Positions 16,658 through 26,965 of a stretch of DNA of 64,000 bases are shown here, one piece after another. The DNA is from Vreelandella subterranea (GTDB taxonomy: Bacteria; Pseudomonadota; Gammaproteobacteria; Pseudomonadales; Halomonadaceae). Below the pieces are notes generated by a model. That model saw nothing but the letters and a program-made list of their open reading frames with translations. It ran no database searches and was not told the DNA's origin. Where the stretch lies: positions 62,001 to 126,000 of the forward strand of contig NZ_FOGS01000006.1 in assembly GCF_900111305.1 (NCBI RefSeq), written 5' to 3'. Made by a program: the position numbers and the translations under genes. Numbering within the stretch: the first letter of the stretch is position 1; every line of letters begins with the position of its first letter.

Positions 16658-19432
16658 ATGGCCATCAAGAAATCCGAACTTTACTCCTCCCTCTGGGCCT
16701 CCTGCGATGAGCTGCGCGGGGGAATGGACGCGTCCCAGTACAAGGACTACGTCCTGTTTATGCTGTTTATCAAGTACATTTCAGATAAATACGCCGAGTC
16801 GGACGATTTCGCCCCACCGGTGGTCATCCCCAAGGGCGCCAGCTTCAAGGACATGATTCAGCTCAAGGGAAAGAGCGACATTGGCGACAAGATCAATACC
16901 CAGATCATTCAGCCCCTGATCGACAATAACGCCCGGCTGGCGCGCAGCGACTTCCCAGACTTCAACGACCCCAACAAGCTGGGCGAAGGTAAGGCGATGA
17001 TCGATCGCCTTACCAACCTGATTGGCATTTTCCAGAAACCGGAGCTGGATTTTGCTAAAAACCGCGCCGAGCACGACGACATTCTGGGCGATGCCTACGA
17101 ATACCTGATGCGCCACTTCGCCAGCGAAAGCGGTAAGAGTAAGGGCCAGTTCTACACACCCTCGGAAGTCAGCCGGGTCATCTCCCAGGTGATCGGCATT
17201 TCGCCGAAGACCGCCGTGGCAGCTACCACCGCTTATGACCCGACATGTGGGTCGGGCTCGCTGCTGCTTAAGGTGGCTGCCGAAGCGGGCAAATACATCA
17301 CCCTGGAAGGGCAGGAAAAGGACGTGACCACCGCCGGTCTCGCCCGCATGAACATGATCCTGCACAATTTTCCCAGCGCCAACATCCTGCAGGGCGATAC
17401 GTTAGCCAGCCCAAAGTTTAAGGGTGACAACGGCCAAGACCTGCGCACCTATGATTACGTGGTGGCCAACCCGCCCTTTTCCGATAAGGCCTGGAGCACC
17501 GGTTTAACGCCGGAAGACGACGAGTTTCAGCGCTTCAACTGGGGTGTGCCGCCCGCTAAGCAGGGCGACTACGCCTACTTGCTACACATCATTCGTTCCA
17601 TGAAAAGCACCGGCAAGGGCGCGGTGATTTTGCCCCATGGTGTACTCTTCCGAGGCAACGCCGAAGCAGTGATACGCAAGCAACTGGTACGCTCAGGCAT
17701 TCTCAAAGGCATCATCGGCCTGCCAGCCAACCTCTTCTACGGCACCGGCATTCCCGCTTGCATCCTAGTGTTGGATAAAGAGAACGCACAGGCAAGGAAA
17801 GGCATTTTTATGATCGATGCCTCAAAAGGCTTTATCAAAGACGGCAATAAAAACCGCCTGCGCGAGCAGGATATCCATCGCATGGTGGACTCCTTCAAAA
17901 AACAGGTGGATGTGTCGCGCTATGCCCGCATGGTGCCGTTTGACGAAATCGCCGACCCCAAGAATGATTTCAACCTCAATCTGCCGCGCTACATTGATAC
18001 CAGCGAGCCGGAAGACCAGCACGACATCCACGCTCACCTCAACGGCGGTATCCCCGAGCGGGATATCGACGGTGACCCGCACGCCATTCCACCGGTACCC
18101 GGTCTAGCTGCCTACTGGCAGGTATTTCCACAACTCCGCCGAACACTGTTCCGGCCCAGCCACCGCATGGGTTACGCCGACCCGGCTGTGGATGCCTCAG
18201 ACATTAAACCCTCAATTCTTGAGCACCAGGAATTCGCCGCCTTTCGACAAAAGGTTATCGGCCTGTTCAACGATTGGCGCGAGCGCAACGCCCCTCGCTT
18301 GAAAGCCTTCGGCGAAGATGGCCAACCTAAGGCACTGATCACCGAAGTCGGCGAAGACCTGCTCAACAGTTTCCGTAACGCGCCGTTGCTGGATCCTTAC
18401 GATATTTACCAGCACCTGATGGACTACTGGTACGAGACCCTGCAGGACGACGCCTACGAAATCGCCGCCGACGGCTGGGTGGCCAAAACCCGCCGAATCC
18501 AGGAAGAGATCGCCAGCGGCAAGAAAAAAGGCCAGATGAAAGATAAAGGCTGGACGTGCGACCTACTGCCCAAGCCCTACATCGTCGCGCACTACTTTGC
18601 CGAGCAACAGGCCGAACTGGACGCGTTACAAACCGAGCTGGACATCCTCGTCAGCCAGATCACCGAGCTGGAAGAAGAGCACGGCGGCGAAGAGGGAGTG
18701 CTTAAAGACGTATCAACCAAGAGTGAAGCGCAGGAAGCGTTTAGACAAGCCCTTATAACAGCTTGGCAAGAAGAAGCCCCTAAAGACAGCGCCAATTATC
18801 GAGCCCTGATCGAACAAGCGACAGAGCATGCCATCGAGCTTCGCACCATAGCTGATAGCGGCTATTTTGAGCCCCTAAGAAATAGCAAAGGTAAGCTGAC
18901 CCAGAAAGCGATCCAGGCACGCCTTGATGAAACAGGCGATGTTGAAGAACACAAGACCTTAAAGCGCTATATATTGCTAGAAAAGCAATTGAAAGCTATA
19001 GAAAAGAAGGCTGCTCAGATTCTGACCAGCGTTGAAATACATTACCGTGAGCGCCTACACCTTGACCAACTACCTGAGCTTTTGGCCGATTTTTATACTC
19101 TCGCTCACTATCTGGATCTGATCGGAAAACAGAGCAGCCTTAAGTCTCAAATCAAGGAACAGGACGCCGAGCTAGACCAGCTCGCCCATGATAAATATCC
19201 AGAACTCACCGAAGACGAAATCAAGACTCTAGTGGTCGACTACAAATGGCTCACCGCCCTAGAAGCCGCCGTGCATGGTGAACTGGAACGCGTCTCCCAA
19301 ACCCTGACCGCCCGTATACGCCAACTAACAGAGCGCTATGCCACTCCCCTGCCGCAAATTACCCAGCGCGTGAAGGAGCTATCATCCAAAGTGGATAAGC
19401 ACCTGAAAAAAATGGGGGTCGAGTGGGCATGA
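16658..19432 (+). CDS. hsdM: Type I restriction-modification DNA methyltransferase subunit
   Basis: N6-adenine methyltransferase subunit that forms the M2S methylase and the R2M2S nuclease. The HsdM N-terminal helical domain covers about residues 1-150, the SAM motif DPTCGSGS is at 194-201, and the catalytic NPPF is at 271-274. At 924 residues it is much longer than the classic 500-residue HsdM: an extension from about 480 onwards is rich in charged helices and probable coiled coil. It overlaps hsdS by four bases (ATGA). The ribosome site before the ATG is weak. Confidence 0.93.
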   Translation: MAIKKSELYSSLWASCDELRGGMDASQYKDYVLFMLFIKYISDKYAESDDFAPPVVIPKGASFKDMIQLKGKSDIGDKINTQIIQPLIDNNARLARSDFPDFNDPNKLGEGKAMIDRLTNLIGIFQKPELDFAKNRAEHDDILGDAYEYLMRHFASESGKSKGQFYTPSEVSRVISQVIGISPKTAVAATTAYDPTCGSGSLLLKVAAEAGKYITLEGQEKDVTTAGLARMNMILHNFPSANILQGDTLASPKFKGDNGQDLRTYDYVVANPPFSDKAWSTGLTPEDDEFQRFNWGVPPAKQGDYAYLLHIIRSMKSTGKGAVILPHGVLFRGNAEAVIRKQLVRSGILKGIIGLPANLFYGTGIPACILVLDKENAQARKGIFMIDASKGFIKDGNKNRLREQDIHRMVDSFKKQVDVSRYARMVPFDEIADPKNDFNLNLPRYIDTSEPEDQHDIHAHLNGGIPERDIDGDPHAIPPVPGLAAYWQVFPQLRRTLFRPSHRMGYADPAVDASDIKPSILEHQEFAAFRQKVIGLFNDWRERNAPRLKAFGEDGQPKALITEVGEDLLNSFRNAPLLDPYDIYQHLMDYWYETLQDDAYEIAADGWVAKTRRIQEEIASGKKKGQMKDKGWTCDLLPKPYIVAHYFAEQQAELDALQTELDILVSQITELEEEHGGEEGVLKDVSTKSEAQEAFRQALITAWQEEAPKDSANYRALIEQATEHAIELRTIADSGYFEPLRNSKGKLTQKAIQARLDETGDVEEHKTLKRYILLEKQLKAIEKKAAQILTSVEIHYRERLHLDQLPELLADFYTLAHYLDLIGKQSSLKSQIKEQDAELDQLAHDKYPELTEDEIKTLVVDYKWLTALEAAVHGELERVSQTLTARIRQLTERYATPLPQITQRVKELSSKVDKHLKKMGVEWA

Positions 19433-20778
19433 ACAGCGAAACAGTGGAAGTTCGGGAAGTATCGCCGGGGTATGGATTCACGGCGGAGAAGCCGACTGAA
19501 CCTTTTGGCTACAAGCAGACTGAGGTTGGTGTTATTCCTGAGGATTGGAGTGTATTAACAGTTGGTGTTCTGAATCCTTTCGTAACAAGTGGCTCACGTG
19601 GTTGGGCTCAATATTACAGCAAATTTGGTGATTTATTTGTTCGCATTACAAATATGAGCCGTGAAAATGTTCACCTTGACCTAACCGATACTCGATTTGT
19701 GTCTGTGCCTAATATCGGTCAAGAAGGGGATAGGACATCCCTTGCTCGCGGTGACCTACTCATTTCGATAACCGCCGATATTGGGATAATTGGCTATATT
19801 GACGAATCGGTCCCGTTGCCCGCCTATATTAATCAGCACATTGCCCTGGTCAGATTTCCTAGTGAAATCGTATGCTCTAAGTTTGTTGCTCTATTTTTAG
19901 CGTTTGGAGAAGGTCAGAAGAGATTCCATGCGATCACGGATCAAGGAGCGAAAGCAGGTATTAACCTCAAAACCGTGAGGGAATTACCCTTGGCTCTTCC
20001 TCCTACCTTGAAAGAGCAACGTGCCATCGCCACCGCACTAAGCGACGTTGATGCCCTACTGGAAGAACTGGATCGACTGATAGCTAAAAAGCACGACATC
20101 AAACAAGCCACCATGCAACAACTCCTCACCGGTCAAACCCGACTGCCGGGTTTTGAGGGGGAGTGGGAAGAAGCTCAGTTGGGCGAGCTTTGCAGCTTCC
20201 ACAAAGGTAAAGGCCTCCCGAAAAGCTCACTAGATGCTTATGGAAGGTATGAATGTATCCACTATGGTGAGTTATTTACTCAATACGGCGTTGAAATCAG
20301 AAAGACCATCAGTCGAACGAGCACGCGCGGAGATAAGTTTCTTTCGGTAGCGAATGATGTGTTAATGCCAACGTCAGATGTCACCCCATCAGGTTTGGCA
20401 AAAGCCAGCTGCATAAAGAGCGATAAAGTGGTTTTGGGGGGTGATATTCTCGTCATTCGCGCAGATCCACATACTCTCAATGGTACCTTTCTAAGCTACA
20501 TTATTCGAAATGATGATGACCAAGTTCTTCGCCTTGTGACAGGTACCACGGTTTATCACTTGTATGGATCTGACATGCGTAAATTCACCTTAAGGATCCC
20601 TGGGGTTAGGGAACAAAACGAAATAGTTAAAGCTCTTCTAGCAATGGGAGACGAGGTTGAAGCCATAAAACAACGTCGTGCCAAAACTGTAGTTCTCAAG
20701 CAATCCATGATGCAGGAGCTTCTAACCGGCCGCACACGTCTAAAAGTGGCTGAGCAGAATTCGGAATTCTTATGCTGA
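19429..20778 (+). CDS. hsdS: Type I restriction-modification specificity subunit
   Basis: Sets the bipartite DNA target of the HsdMSR complex. Two target-recognition domains are visible (about 30-190 and 240-400), each followed by a conserved helical repeat: LKEQRAIATALSDVDALLEE ahead of ATMQQLLTGQTRLPGF, and REQNEIVKALLAMGDEVEA ahead of SMMQELLTGRTRL. 449 residues from the ATG overlapping the hsdM stop. The recognition domains have lower GC than hsdM, as is common for exchanged domains. The stop overlaps the start of kwaA by seven bases. Confidence 0.92.
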   Translation: MNSETVEVREVSPGYGFTAEKPTEPFGYKQTEVGVIPEDWSVLTVGVLNPFVTSGSRGWAQYYSKFGDLFVRITNMSRENVHLDLTDTRFVSVPNIGQEGDRTSLARGDLLISITADIGIIGYIDESVPLPAYINQHIALVRFPSEIVCSKFVALFLAFGEGQKRFHAITDQGAKAGINLKTVRELPLALPPTLKEQRAIATALSDVDALLEELDRLIAKKHDIKQATMQQLLTGQTRLPGFEGEWEEAQLGELCSFHKGKGLPKSSLDAYGRYECIHYGELFTQYGVEIRKTISRTSTRGDKFLSVANDVLMPTSDVTPSGLAKASCIKSDKVVLGGDILVIRADPHTLNGTFLSYIIRNDDDQVLRLVTGTTVYHLYGSDMRKFTLRIPGVREQNEIVKALLAMGDEVEAIKQRRAKTVVLKQSMMQELLTGRTRLKVAEQNSEFLC

Positions 20779-21306
20779 ACCGCGTCGCCCGATTCTTGCT
20801 TGTTTCTACCTCACTGGCTCCGATATTAGGCGCCCTTGCTGTTCGACAGTATGCAGAAGGAAAACCATGGTTGAGCTGGGTGCTGGTTGCTGGTTGCTGC
20901 GCTTCTAGTTTTTCTGTGCTGGGCGATGCTGCGTTACGCAGCTCAAAATGCACAAAAACATCTCTTCCGTATTCAAGAGTTCGAGCGCAATGACAAGGAG
21001 GTGCTCGCCTTCTTACTGGCTTACCTGTTGCCATTTATCTCTAGTGATGGCGTCATCTCCACGGGAGAGTGGCTGGTTGGTGCATATGTTCTGGCAGTAA
21101 TTTTCTTGGTTATTGCTCATGCTGGCGCCTTCCATTTCAATCCCGTGATGGGGCTTCTGGGATATCACTTCTACAACGTAAGAAATGGGGACGGCGTTTC
21201 CCACCTACTAATTAGCAAAGATGAATTAAGAAAGCCTGGGACTGATATTCAGACGGTTCGTTTGGCCCACGGAATATACCTACATACGAGGGAGAGTGAT
21301 GTTTGA
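20772..21306 (+). pseudogene. kwaA: KwaA-like Kiwa membrane protein, frameshifted
   Basis: Reading starts at the ATG overlapping the hsdS stop (first helix FLLVSTSLAPILGAL), but the frame is lost near 20890 and runs out at 20993. From 20887 the next frame carries the rest: helices VAALLVFLCWAML, VLAFLLAYLLPFI and AYVLAVIFLVIAHAG, then FHFNPVMGLLGYHFYNV. Deleting one 7-base unit GGTTGCT restores a continuous four-helix protein of about 175 residues, the expected shape for KwaA of the Kiwa anti-phage system. The family call is from remembered features and the kwaB neighbour. A TTG at 20887 could give a truncated product without the first helix. Confidence 0.72.
20878..20898 (+). repeat. 7-bp tandem repeat at the kwaA frameshift
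   Basis: GGGTGCT-GGTTGCT-GGTTGCT: two perfect and one near-perfect 7-base units. One unit too many shifts the frame by +1; removing one joins the two halves of kwaA exactly through the second helix. This is the footprint of slipped-strand duplication. Confidence 0.85.
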
Positions 21307-22180
21307 AGATTTTCAACTCGCAGCAATCGTAAAGGGAGACGATGGCATGCAACTTCGCAGAATTCCATTACATCAGACGTTGCAGACCTCACTTTCCGGA
21401 AGCTGGGCAAGCCTTTATCAGTCATTTGTGGGTGAAATTACGGAGATTGATTTCAACGCTGGCTACAAGCCGGAGCTCCACGAGCGTTTCTCTTTGTCGG
21501 AATTTGCATTGCCAGATTGGATTGCCGACGAAACCACTCAATCTGTTCCCAACCTTGATGCAATCACAACCGATGATGCCCTACTTGAAGCGATGAAGGG
21601 CGTTGTTGCATTCGTACAGAATAGTGATGGTGAAGAGTTACTCTTGTTTCAAAACTTCAGCCGTTCACATGTTATTCAACCCGGACGTTTTCTTTTTTTA
21701 CAGAACAACACCTATGAGACCCCTCAACGACCAGGTCTAGCACTTGATAAGAAAATCAGTGCGGTGTATTCGCCTGCTGACGAAAAATTACTGTTCCAGA
21801 ATTTTCGCACCGTTAACACCTTCCTGCCACTCGCGGACTTTTATGAAGAAGCGACGGAACAACAGATTCGCGAAGTACTGAACCATGAGTTATTGGCGCC
21901 GGAAGATGTGGATTCACTTGCGACAGGAGCCAACCAGTGGTTTCGTACGCGTTTTGCGATGCTAAATGATTCAGATGTTCTCAATGCCTATTCCGCAACA
22001 GAGATCTTGGCACGGTCAAATGGATATGATGTCGACATCCACCTGGAGAATGAACAGATTGTTTTCCCGGCAGAGAAAGCCGCTGCGAAAAAATTACTTC
22101 AGTTCCTCAATGAAGAGTTGTTTCGGGGCGCGATCACAGAAACGCTTTACGAAACTAACTCAAAGCGAGAGGCAGACTGA
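21299..22180 (+). CDS. kwaB: KwaB-like DUF4868 protein (Kiwa system)
   Basis: The cytosolic partner of KwaA in the two-gene Kiwa defence system; in known systems it binds DNA and acts when the membrane partner is triggered. The 293-residue protein shows a DUF4868-like second half: LLFQNFRTVNTFLPLADFY, EATEQQIREVLNHEL, and the C-terminal LLQFLNEELFRGAITETLY followed by ETNSKR. The ATG at 21299 lies inside the last codons of kwaA with GGGAG upstream. With kwaA broken, it may be an orphan. No database search was possible. Confidence 0.72.
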   Translation: MFEDFQLAAIVKGDDGMQLRRIPLHQTLQTSLSGSWASLYQSFVGEITEIDFNAGYKPELHERFSLSEFALPDWIADETTQSVPNLDAITTDDALLEAMKGVVAFVQNSDGEELLLFQNFSRSHVIQPGRFLFLQNNTYETPQRPGLALDKKISAVYSPADEKLLFQNFRTVNTFLPLADFYEEATEQQIREVLNHELLAPEDVDSLATGANQWFRTRFAMLNDSDVLNAYSATEILARSNGYDVDIHLENEQIVFPAEKAAAKKLLQFLNEELFRGAITETLYETNSKREAD

Positions 22181-22343
22181 TGAACAAAAAGATTCTTGAC
22201 TAACGTTTGACACCGAGCGGCACGGCTCGCACGGACTCGAAAAGCCTGGAGCCCGTTTACTGGAGCACCAATGGGCTGCCGTCACCAGTTTTGGGGCCTT
22301 GACGTTCTCCGACGCTGAAATTGAAGCATTTTTCCATCGATAG
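22180..22343 (+). pseudogene. Remnant of a small gene downstream of kwaB
   Basis: An ATG overlapping the kwaB stop (TGATG) opens a seven-codon frame ending in TAA at 22203. In another frame, 22200-22343 reads as a clean protein tail (TFDTERHGSHGLEKPG ... SDAEIEAFFHR, then TAG). This looks like the start and end of a third, coupled gene joined by a frameshift or small deletion. The family is not recognised. Confidence 0.45.
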
Positions 22344-22360
22344 CTGATGCAGCTTATGCC

Positions 22361-23845
22361 ATGACTATAACTGAACTTATGGAGACGGTCGCCCGCGGCG
22401 AAGACAGCCGCCACCAGTTCAAACGCGATGCCACCAACGCGGATGGCCTTGCCGCTGAGATGGCCGCGTTTGCCAACAGTGGCGGTGGCTGGCTGTTTCT
22501 GGGCGTTAATGATGACGGCTCAATTGCGGGGCTGGATGGTGCAGCGGTTCGGCGGTTAAACCAGCTGCTGGGCAACGCTGCTTCTCAGCATGTGCGCCCG
22601 CCGGTGCATCCGCTGACTGAAAATGTGCAGACAGATCAGGGCATTGTAGTCGTAATAGAAGTGCCCGATGGTCTGGCTAAACCCTACCTCGATAATCAAG
22701 GCCGCATTTGGGTTAAGCAGGGCTCCGACAAACGGCATGTCACTTCCCGTGAAGAGATGCAGCGCATGTTCCAGCGCTCCGGGCTAGTTTACGCTGATGT
22801 GGTGCCGGTATCAGGTACCTCGGCAGAAGATATCGATGACAAGGCGTTTACCGCCTACTTCAATCGTCGCTATGGAGAGAGCAGCGAGTTCTCTGGTCTG
22901 ACACGGGAGCAGTTACTGCAGAACCTGGGCCTTGGCGATGGCCAGGAGTTGAATCTTGCAGGACTGATGCTGTTTGCTCGCAATCCTCAGCGCTGGCGAC
23001 CGGCCTTTGAAGTGAAGGCGGTGGCCTTCCCCGGCACCGCCCTGCACGATACCCGCTACCTGGACAGCGAAGACATCAAAGGCACCCTGCTGGAGCAGTT
23101 CCAGGGCGCTTTCGCTTTTATCAAGCGTAACCTGCACCATGTACAGCACGGACGCAGCTTCAACACCCTGGGTGAGCTGGAGATTCCCGAAACGGCGTTG
23201 GAAGAGTTGCTGGTTAATGCCTTGGTCCACCGGGACTACTTCACTAGCGCTTCGATCCGCATCATGGTATTTGCTGACCGTGTGGAAATCGTAAGCCCTG
23301 GTCACCTGCCGGACAGCCTGAGCGCTGAGGATATTCGCCGAGGAAAGACCATCCGCCGTAATCCTACGCTCACCGAACATGCCAGCCATATCTTACCCTA
23401 TCGCGGTATGGGCAGCGGTATCCCCCGCGCGCTGGAAGCCTGGCCGCAAATTGCCCTAGTGGACGACCCGGCCGGAAATCAGTTCAGCGCGGTGATCTGG
23501 CGGCCGGAAGCGGAGTGGTCTGGGGAAGTGACCGACCAAGTCACTCCACCAGTCACTCCACCAGTCACTCCACCAGTCACTCCACCAGTCACTCCACCAG
23601 TCACTCCACCAGTGGAGAGGCTATTGGGGCTGCTGGCCGAAGAGGGTGAACTGTCGAATGCTAGCCTCAGGGAACGCCTAAAACTCAAGGATCGTACTCA
23701 TGTGCGCAAGCACTATATCGACCCAGCTCTGGAGCAAGGGTTAATCGAATACACGATTCCAGACAAACCCAATAGCCGCCTGCAAAAATACCGCCTAACG
23801 GCTGCTGGCCAAGCATGGCTGCAACAACAGAACAAAAAGGGATGA
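22361..23845 (+). CDS. AlbA_2/Schlafen-type DNA-binding and GHKL-like ATPase protein
   Basis: A 494-residue protein of the group often annotated as a RecG-like or divergent AAA-4 transcriptional regulator. N-terminal AlbA_2 domain (about 5-130; EDSRHQFKRD, FANSGGGWLFLGVND). Middle GHKL-type ATPase-like domain (about 270-385; ALEELLVNALVHRDY, RGMGSGIPRALE). Then a VTPP-repeat linker (about 394-417) and a C-terminal winged helix. Members commonly sit inside hsd loci and may act as regulators or accessory defence proteins; its task here is unknown. No clear ribosome site precedes the ATG. Confidence 0.78.
   Translation: MTITELMETVARGEDSRHQFKRDATNADGLAAEMAAFANSGGGWLFLGVNDDGSIAGLDGAAVRRLNQLLGNAASQHVRPPVHPLTENVQTDQGIVVVIEVPDGLAKPYLDNQGRIWVKQGSDKRHVTSREEMQRMFQRSGLVYADVVPVSGTSAEDIDDKAFTAYFNRRYGESSEFSGLTREQLLQNLGLGDGQELNLAGLMLFARNPQRWRPAFEVKAVAFPGTALHDTRYLDSEDIKGTLLEQFQGAFAFIKRNLHHVQHGRSFNTLGELEIPETALEELLVNALVHRDYFTSASIRIMVFADRVEIVSPGHLPDSLSAEDIRRGKTIRRNPTLTEHASHILPYRGMGSGIPRALEAWPQIALVDDPAGNQFSAVIWRPEAEWSGEVTDQVTPPVTPPVTPPVTPPVTPPVTPPVERLLGLLAEEGELSNASLRERLKLKDRTHVRKHYIDPALEQGLIEYTIPDKPNSRLQKYRLTAAGQAWLQQQNKKG
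23540..23611 (+). repeat. 12-bp minisatellite, six copies (VTPP)
   Basis: Six perfect tandem copies of GTCACTCCACCA encode six VTPP units in the linker of the AlbA_2 protein, followed by a partial copy. Because the unit is 12 bases, copy-number change would alter linker length without breaking the frame. Confidence 0.95.
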
Positions 23846-23848
23846 CTT

Positions 23849-26800
23849 ATGCCTGTAAACCCTCGCCCAGAACGTGAAACACAGCACCGCGTGGTAACGC
23901 TATTCACTCAGCCTGAAAAAGACGGTGGACTGGGCTATCGGCATCTGGGCGACTGGAGCAAGCGGTCAGGCAACCGCGCTATTGAGCCCGCGCTACTGAG
24001 AGCCAATCTGAAGGCGCGGGACTACTCGGATGCCCATATTGCACAGGCCCTACAGAAGCTGGAAACCGCCGCTGATGTCACCGGAGTAGGCCTCTACCAA
24101 GCCAATATGCGCACCTATAACCTGCTGCGCTACCCGGTAAAAGTGCTACTGGGTCCAGGAAAGCCCCACGAAGATGTCCACCTGATTGATTGGGTACACC
24201 CAGAGAACAACGATTTCGCGTTGGCCGAGGAAGTTACGCTCAAGGGCGGGCATGAGCGGCGGCCCGATATGGTGCTTTACCTTAACGGCTTAGCGGTGGT
24301 GGTCATTGAGCTCAAGCGCAGCTCAGTGGAGGTGGCCGACGGCGTGCGCCAACTTCGCACCAACCAGGAGCCGATGTTCAACGAGGCATTTTTCAGCACC
24401 TCGCAACTACTATTGGCGGGCAGTGACTCTCAGGGGCTGCGCTACGCTACCACCGGCACCCCAGAGCAATTCTTTGTTCAATGGAAAGACGAGGAGCGAC
24501 CAAAAGACATTAGCCCGGGGGCGCTGCTGGATCGACCGCTGGCACAGCTCTGCAACAAAGGGCGGTTGCTAGATGTGATGCGTAATTTCGTGATCTTCGA
24601 TGCCGGGCAGAAAAAGGTACCGCGCCCCCATCAGTATTTTGGCATCAAGGCGGCTCAAGAACGCGTTGCCAAACGCGAAGGCGGCGTGATCTGGCATACC
24701 CAGGGCAGCGGCAAGAGCATTCTGATGGTGCTACTGGCCAAGTGGCTGCTGGAGCATGACCCAGACGGCCGCATTCTGGTGGTGACCGACCGTGACGAGC
24801 TTGACCAGCAGATTGTCGGCGTCATGCGTAACGCTGGCGTCGTAGGAGAAGACGCGCCCTCCCCCCGCATCAGCTCCCGAGCGCAGTTTGTGGAAAAGTT
24901 GAGTGCCAGCACGCCCCGCTTGCTGTGCGCCCTAGTACATAAGTTCGACCCATCAGACTTCAAGGGAGAGCCGCCGCCGGTACAGGGGCGCTTTTACGTG
25001 TTCGTGGACGAGTGCCATCGCACTCAGGGCGGCCACTTGAACAAGCAGATGAAGCGCTGGCTGGCGGATGCCATTTTTATCGGCTTTACCGGCACTCCCC
25101 TGCTACGCAAAGACAAGCAGACCACGCGGGAAGTGTTTGGCACCTACATCCACACCTATAAGTTCCCTGAGGCGGTAGCCGACAAAGTCGTTCTTGATTT
25201 GAAGTATGAGGCCAGGAATGTGCCCCAGCGGCTAACCTCGCAAGAAGCTGTAGATACCTGGTTTGAGAACGCCACCAAGAACCTGAACAACTATCAAAAG
25301 GCGATCTTGCGCAACAAGTGGGCAACGTTGGAACACTTGATGAGCGCCAAGGAGCGAAAGGAACGAATCATTGCTAATATCATCGAGGATTTCAGCCGTA
25401 GGCAGCGCTTAAATAACAACCGGGGGACAGCCATGCTGGTGGCGGCCTCCATCTATGACGCCTGCCATTATTATCGGCTGTTTCAAAACACGTATTTTGG
25501 CAAATACTGCGGCATCATCACGTCTTTCGACCCCAACCACAACGCCATCTCTCGGGAATCGGAACACAGCGGTGAGCGTTATAAGTTTGATACCTACAGG
25601 CACCACGTATTAACGGATGGCCAGTCCACCAAACAATACGAAGATGAAATGAAACGCCGCTTCAAGGAAGAACCGGCCAATTGCAAACTGTTGATTGTGG
25701 TAAGCAAACTACTCACTGGCTTTGATGCACCTACCTGCACCTATATTTACCTGGATAACGAACTGCGCGATCACAACCTGTTCCAAGCTATCTGCCGCAC
25801 GAACCGCCTGGATGGCGATGACAAGGACTATGGCCATATTGTCGATTTCAAGCAGCTGTTCGGCGATGTGCAGAATGCCATCGCAGTCTACAGCTCGGAC
25901 GAGCTGGATCTTGATGATGGCAGTGAGGCGGAGAACAACATCGAACTGAAAGATTGGCTGAAGGAAGGCCGTGAGACGCTTGAAACCACCCGTGAAGCCC
26001 TGCATTACCTCTGCGACCCCGTTCCGCCACCCAAGGATATCGAACAGCACATCCATTATTTCTGTGGCGAGACTTACAACCCCGAGGCGCTGGATAACAC
26101 CGAAACATTACGGATTTCATTTTACAAAGCAGTCACCAGCTTTGTGCGTGCTTTCGCCAATATCACCCAGCACCTGGACGAAGCTGGCTATTCCGGGAAC
26201 GACATCCAACGGCTGAACGACGAAGTAGCGTTTTACAGCGAGATCCGCGACGCGATTAAACGCCATTCCGGTGAAGAGCTGGATATCAAGCCCTTTGAAG
26301 CTGACATGCGCCACCTGATCAACACTTATATTCAGGCTGACCCTGCGGGCAGCATGGGCTCAGTGGATACCTACTCGCTGGTGGAACTGATTGTAAATAC
26401 CGGCATCCACGATGCGATTGCCCAAAAGCTCAACGCCAAAGGGAAGCTTTCAAACAACGCGGTGGCCGAAGGCATCATTAACAATGTGCGCAAAACCATT
26501 ATCCGCGAGCAGCTTACCGACCCACGCTTTTATGAAGAAATGTCGACGTTGCTGAACGACTTGATCGAAGAGTGGCGCTCTGAGACAGCCTCCTACAAGG
26601 AGTTTCTAGAAAGGGCTGAGGAACTGGCCAAAAAAATGAGCGAAGGTCAGGCATCAAACGAGTTACCCAGCATATTGAAAGGCAAGCATGAGGCAGTGGT
26701 ATTGTTCAGAAATTTGCCTCATCTGGCACCTGAATCGGTCGATGACAAGAAACTGGCCGAAAAGCCGCCGCAATATATGGATCCATGGGCGCAGTTGGCA

Positions 26801-26965
26801 CTTCGGCTTGATGCCGCCATGCGCGAGCAAGTGCCCGCGCATTGGAAGGGCGACGAGGTTAAGGAGCGACAAGTACTCAACGTGCTCTACCCGCTGCTCA
26901 ACAAGAACCGCGAAGCGACCGAGGCGGTTTTTGACCTACTCAAAAACATGAATGGTTACACATGA
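23849..26965 (+). CDS. hsdR: Type I restriction endonuclease subunit R
   Basis: Motor-nuclease subunit that translocates and cuts unmodified DNA. N-terminal PD-(D/E)xK nuclease ([10 protein letters not shown] then VVIELK, near residues 139-157), Walker A in TQGSGKS (285-290), DECH box at 387-390, and further SF2 motifs ([17 protein letters not shown]). At 1038 residues it is of usual length. AGGGATG precedes the ATG. The ORF appears intact, so restriction should be functional. Its stop overlaps the next gene by four bases. Confidence 0.95.
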   Translation: MPVNPRPERETQHRVVTLFTQPEKDGGLGYRHLGDWSKRSGNRAIEPALLRANLKARDYSDAHIAQALQKLETAADVTGVGLYQANMRTYNLLRYPVKVLLGPGKPHEDVHLIDWVHPENNDFALAEEVTLKGGHERRPDMVLYLNGLAVVVIELKRSSVEVADGVRQLRTNQEPMFNEAFFSTSQLLLAGSDSQGLRYATTGTPEQFFVQWKDEERPKDISPGALLDRPLAQLCNKGRLLDVMRNFVIFDAGQKKVPRPHQYFGIKAAQERVAKREGGVIWHTQGSGKSILMVLLAKWLLEHDPDGRILVVTDRDELDQQIVGVMRNAGVVGEDAPSPRISSRAQFVEKLSASTPRLLCALVHKFDPSDFKGEPPPVQGRFYVFVDECHRTQGGHLNKQMKRWLADAIFIGFTGTPLLRKDKQTTREVFGTYIHTYKFPEAVADKVVLDLKYEARNVPQRLTSQEAVDTWFENATKNLNNYQKAILRNKWATLEHLMSAKERKERIIANIIEDFSRRQRLNNNRGTAMLVAASIYDACHYYRLFQNTYFGKYCGIITSFDPNHNAISRESEHSGERYKFDTYRHHVLTDGQSTKQYEDEMKRRFKEEPANCKLLIVVSKLLTGFDAPTCTYIYLDNELRDHNLFQAICRTNRLDGDDKDYGHIVDFKQLFGDVQNAIAVYSSDELDLDDGSEAENNIELKDWLKEGRETLETTREALHYLCDPVPPPKDIEQHIHYFCGETYNPEALDNTETLRISFYKAVTSFVRAFANITQHLDEAGYSGNDIQRLNDEVAFYSEIRDAIKRHSGEELDIKPFEADMRHLINTYIQADPAGSMGSVDTYSLVELIVNTGIHDAIAQKLNAKGKLSNNAVAEGIINNVRKTIIREQLTDPRFYEEMSTLLNDLIEEWRSETASYKEFLERAEELAKKMSEGQASNELPSILKGKHEAVVLFRNLPHLAPESVDDKKLAEKPPQYMDPWAQLALRLDAAMREQVPAHWKGDEVKERQVLNVLYPLLNKNREATEAVFDLLKNMNGYT

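Noticed and set aside
23540..23611. CRISPR-like repeat array
   Set aside because: Repeats are contiguous 12-mers without spacers and in frame inside a gene.
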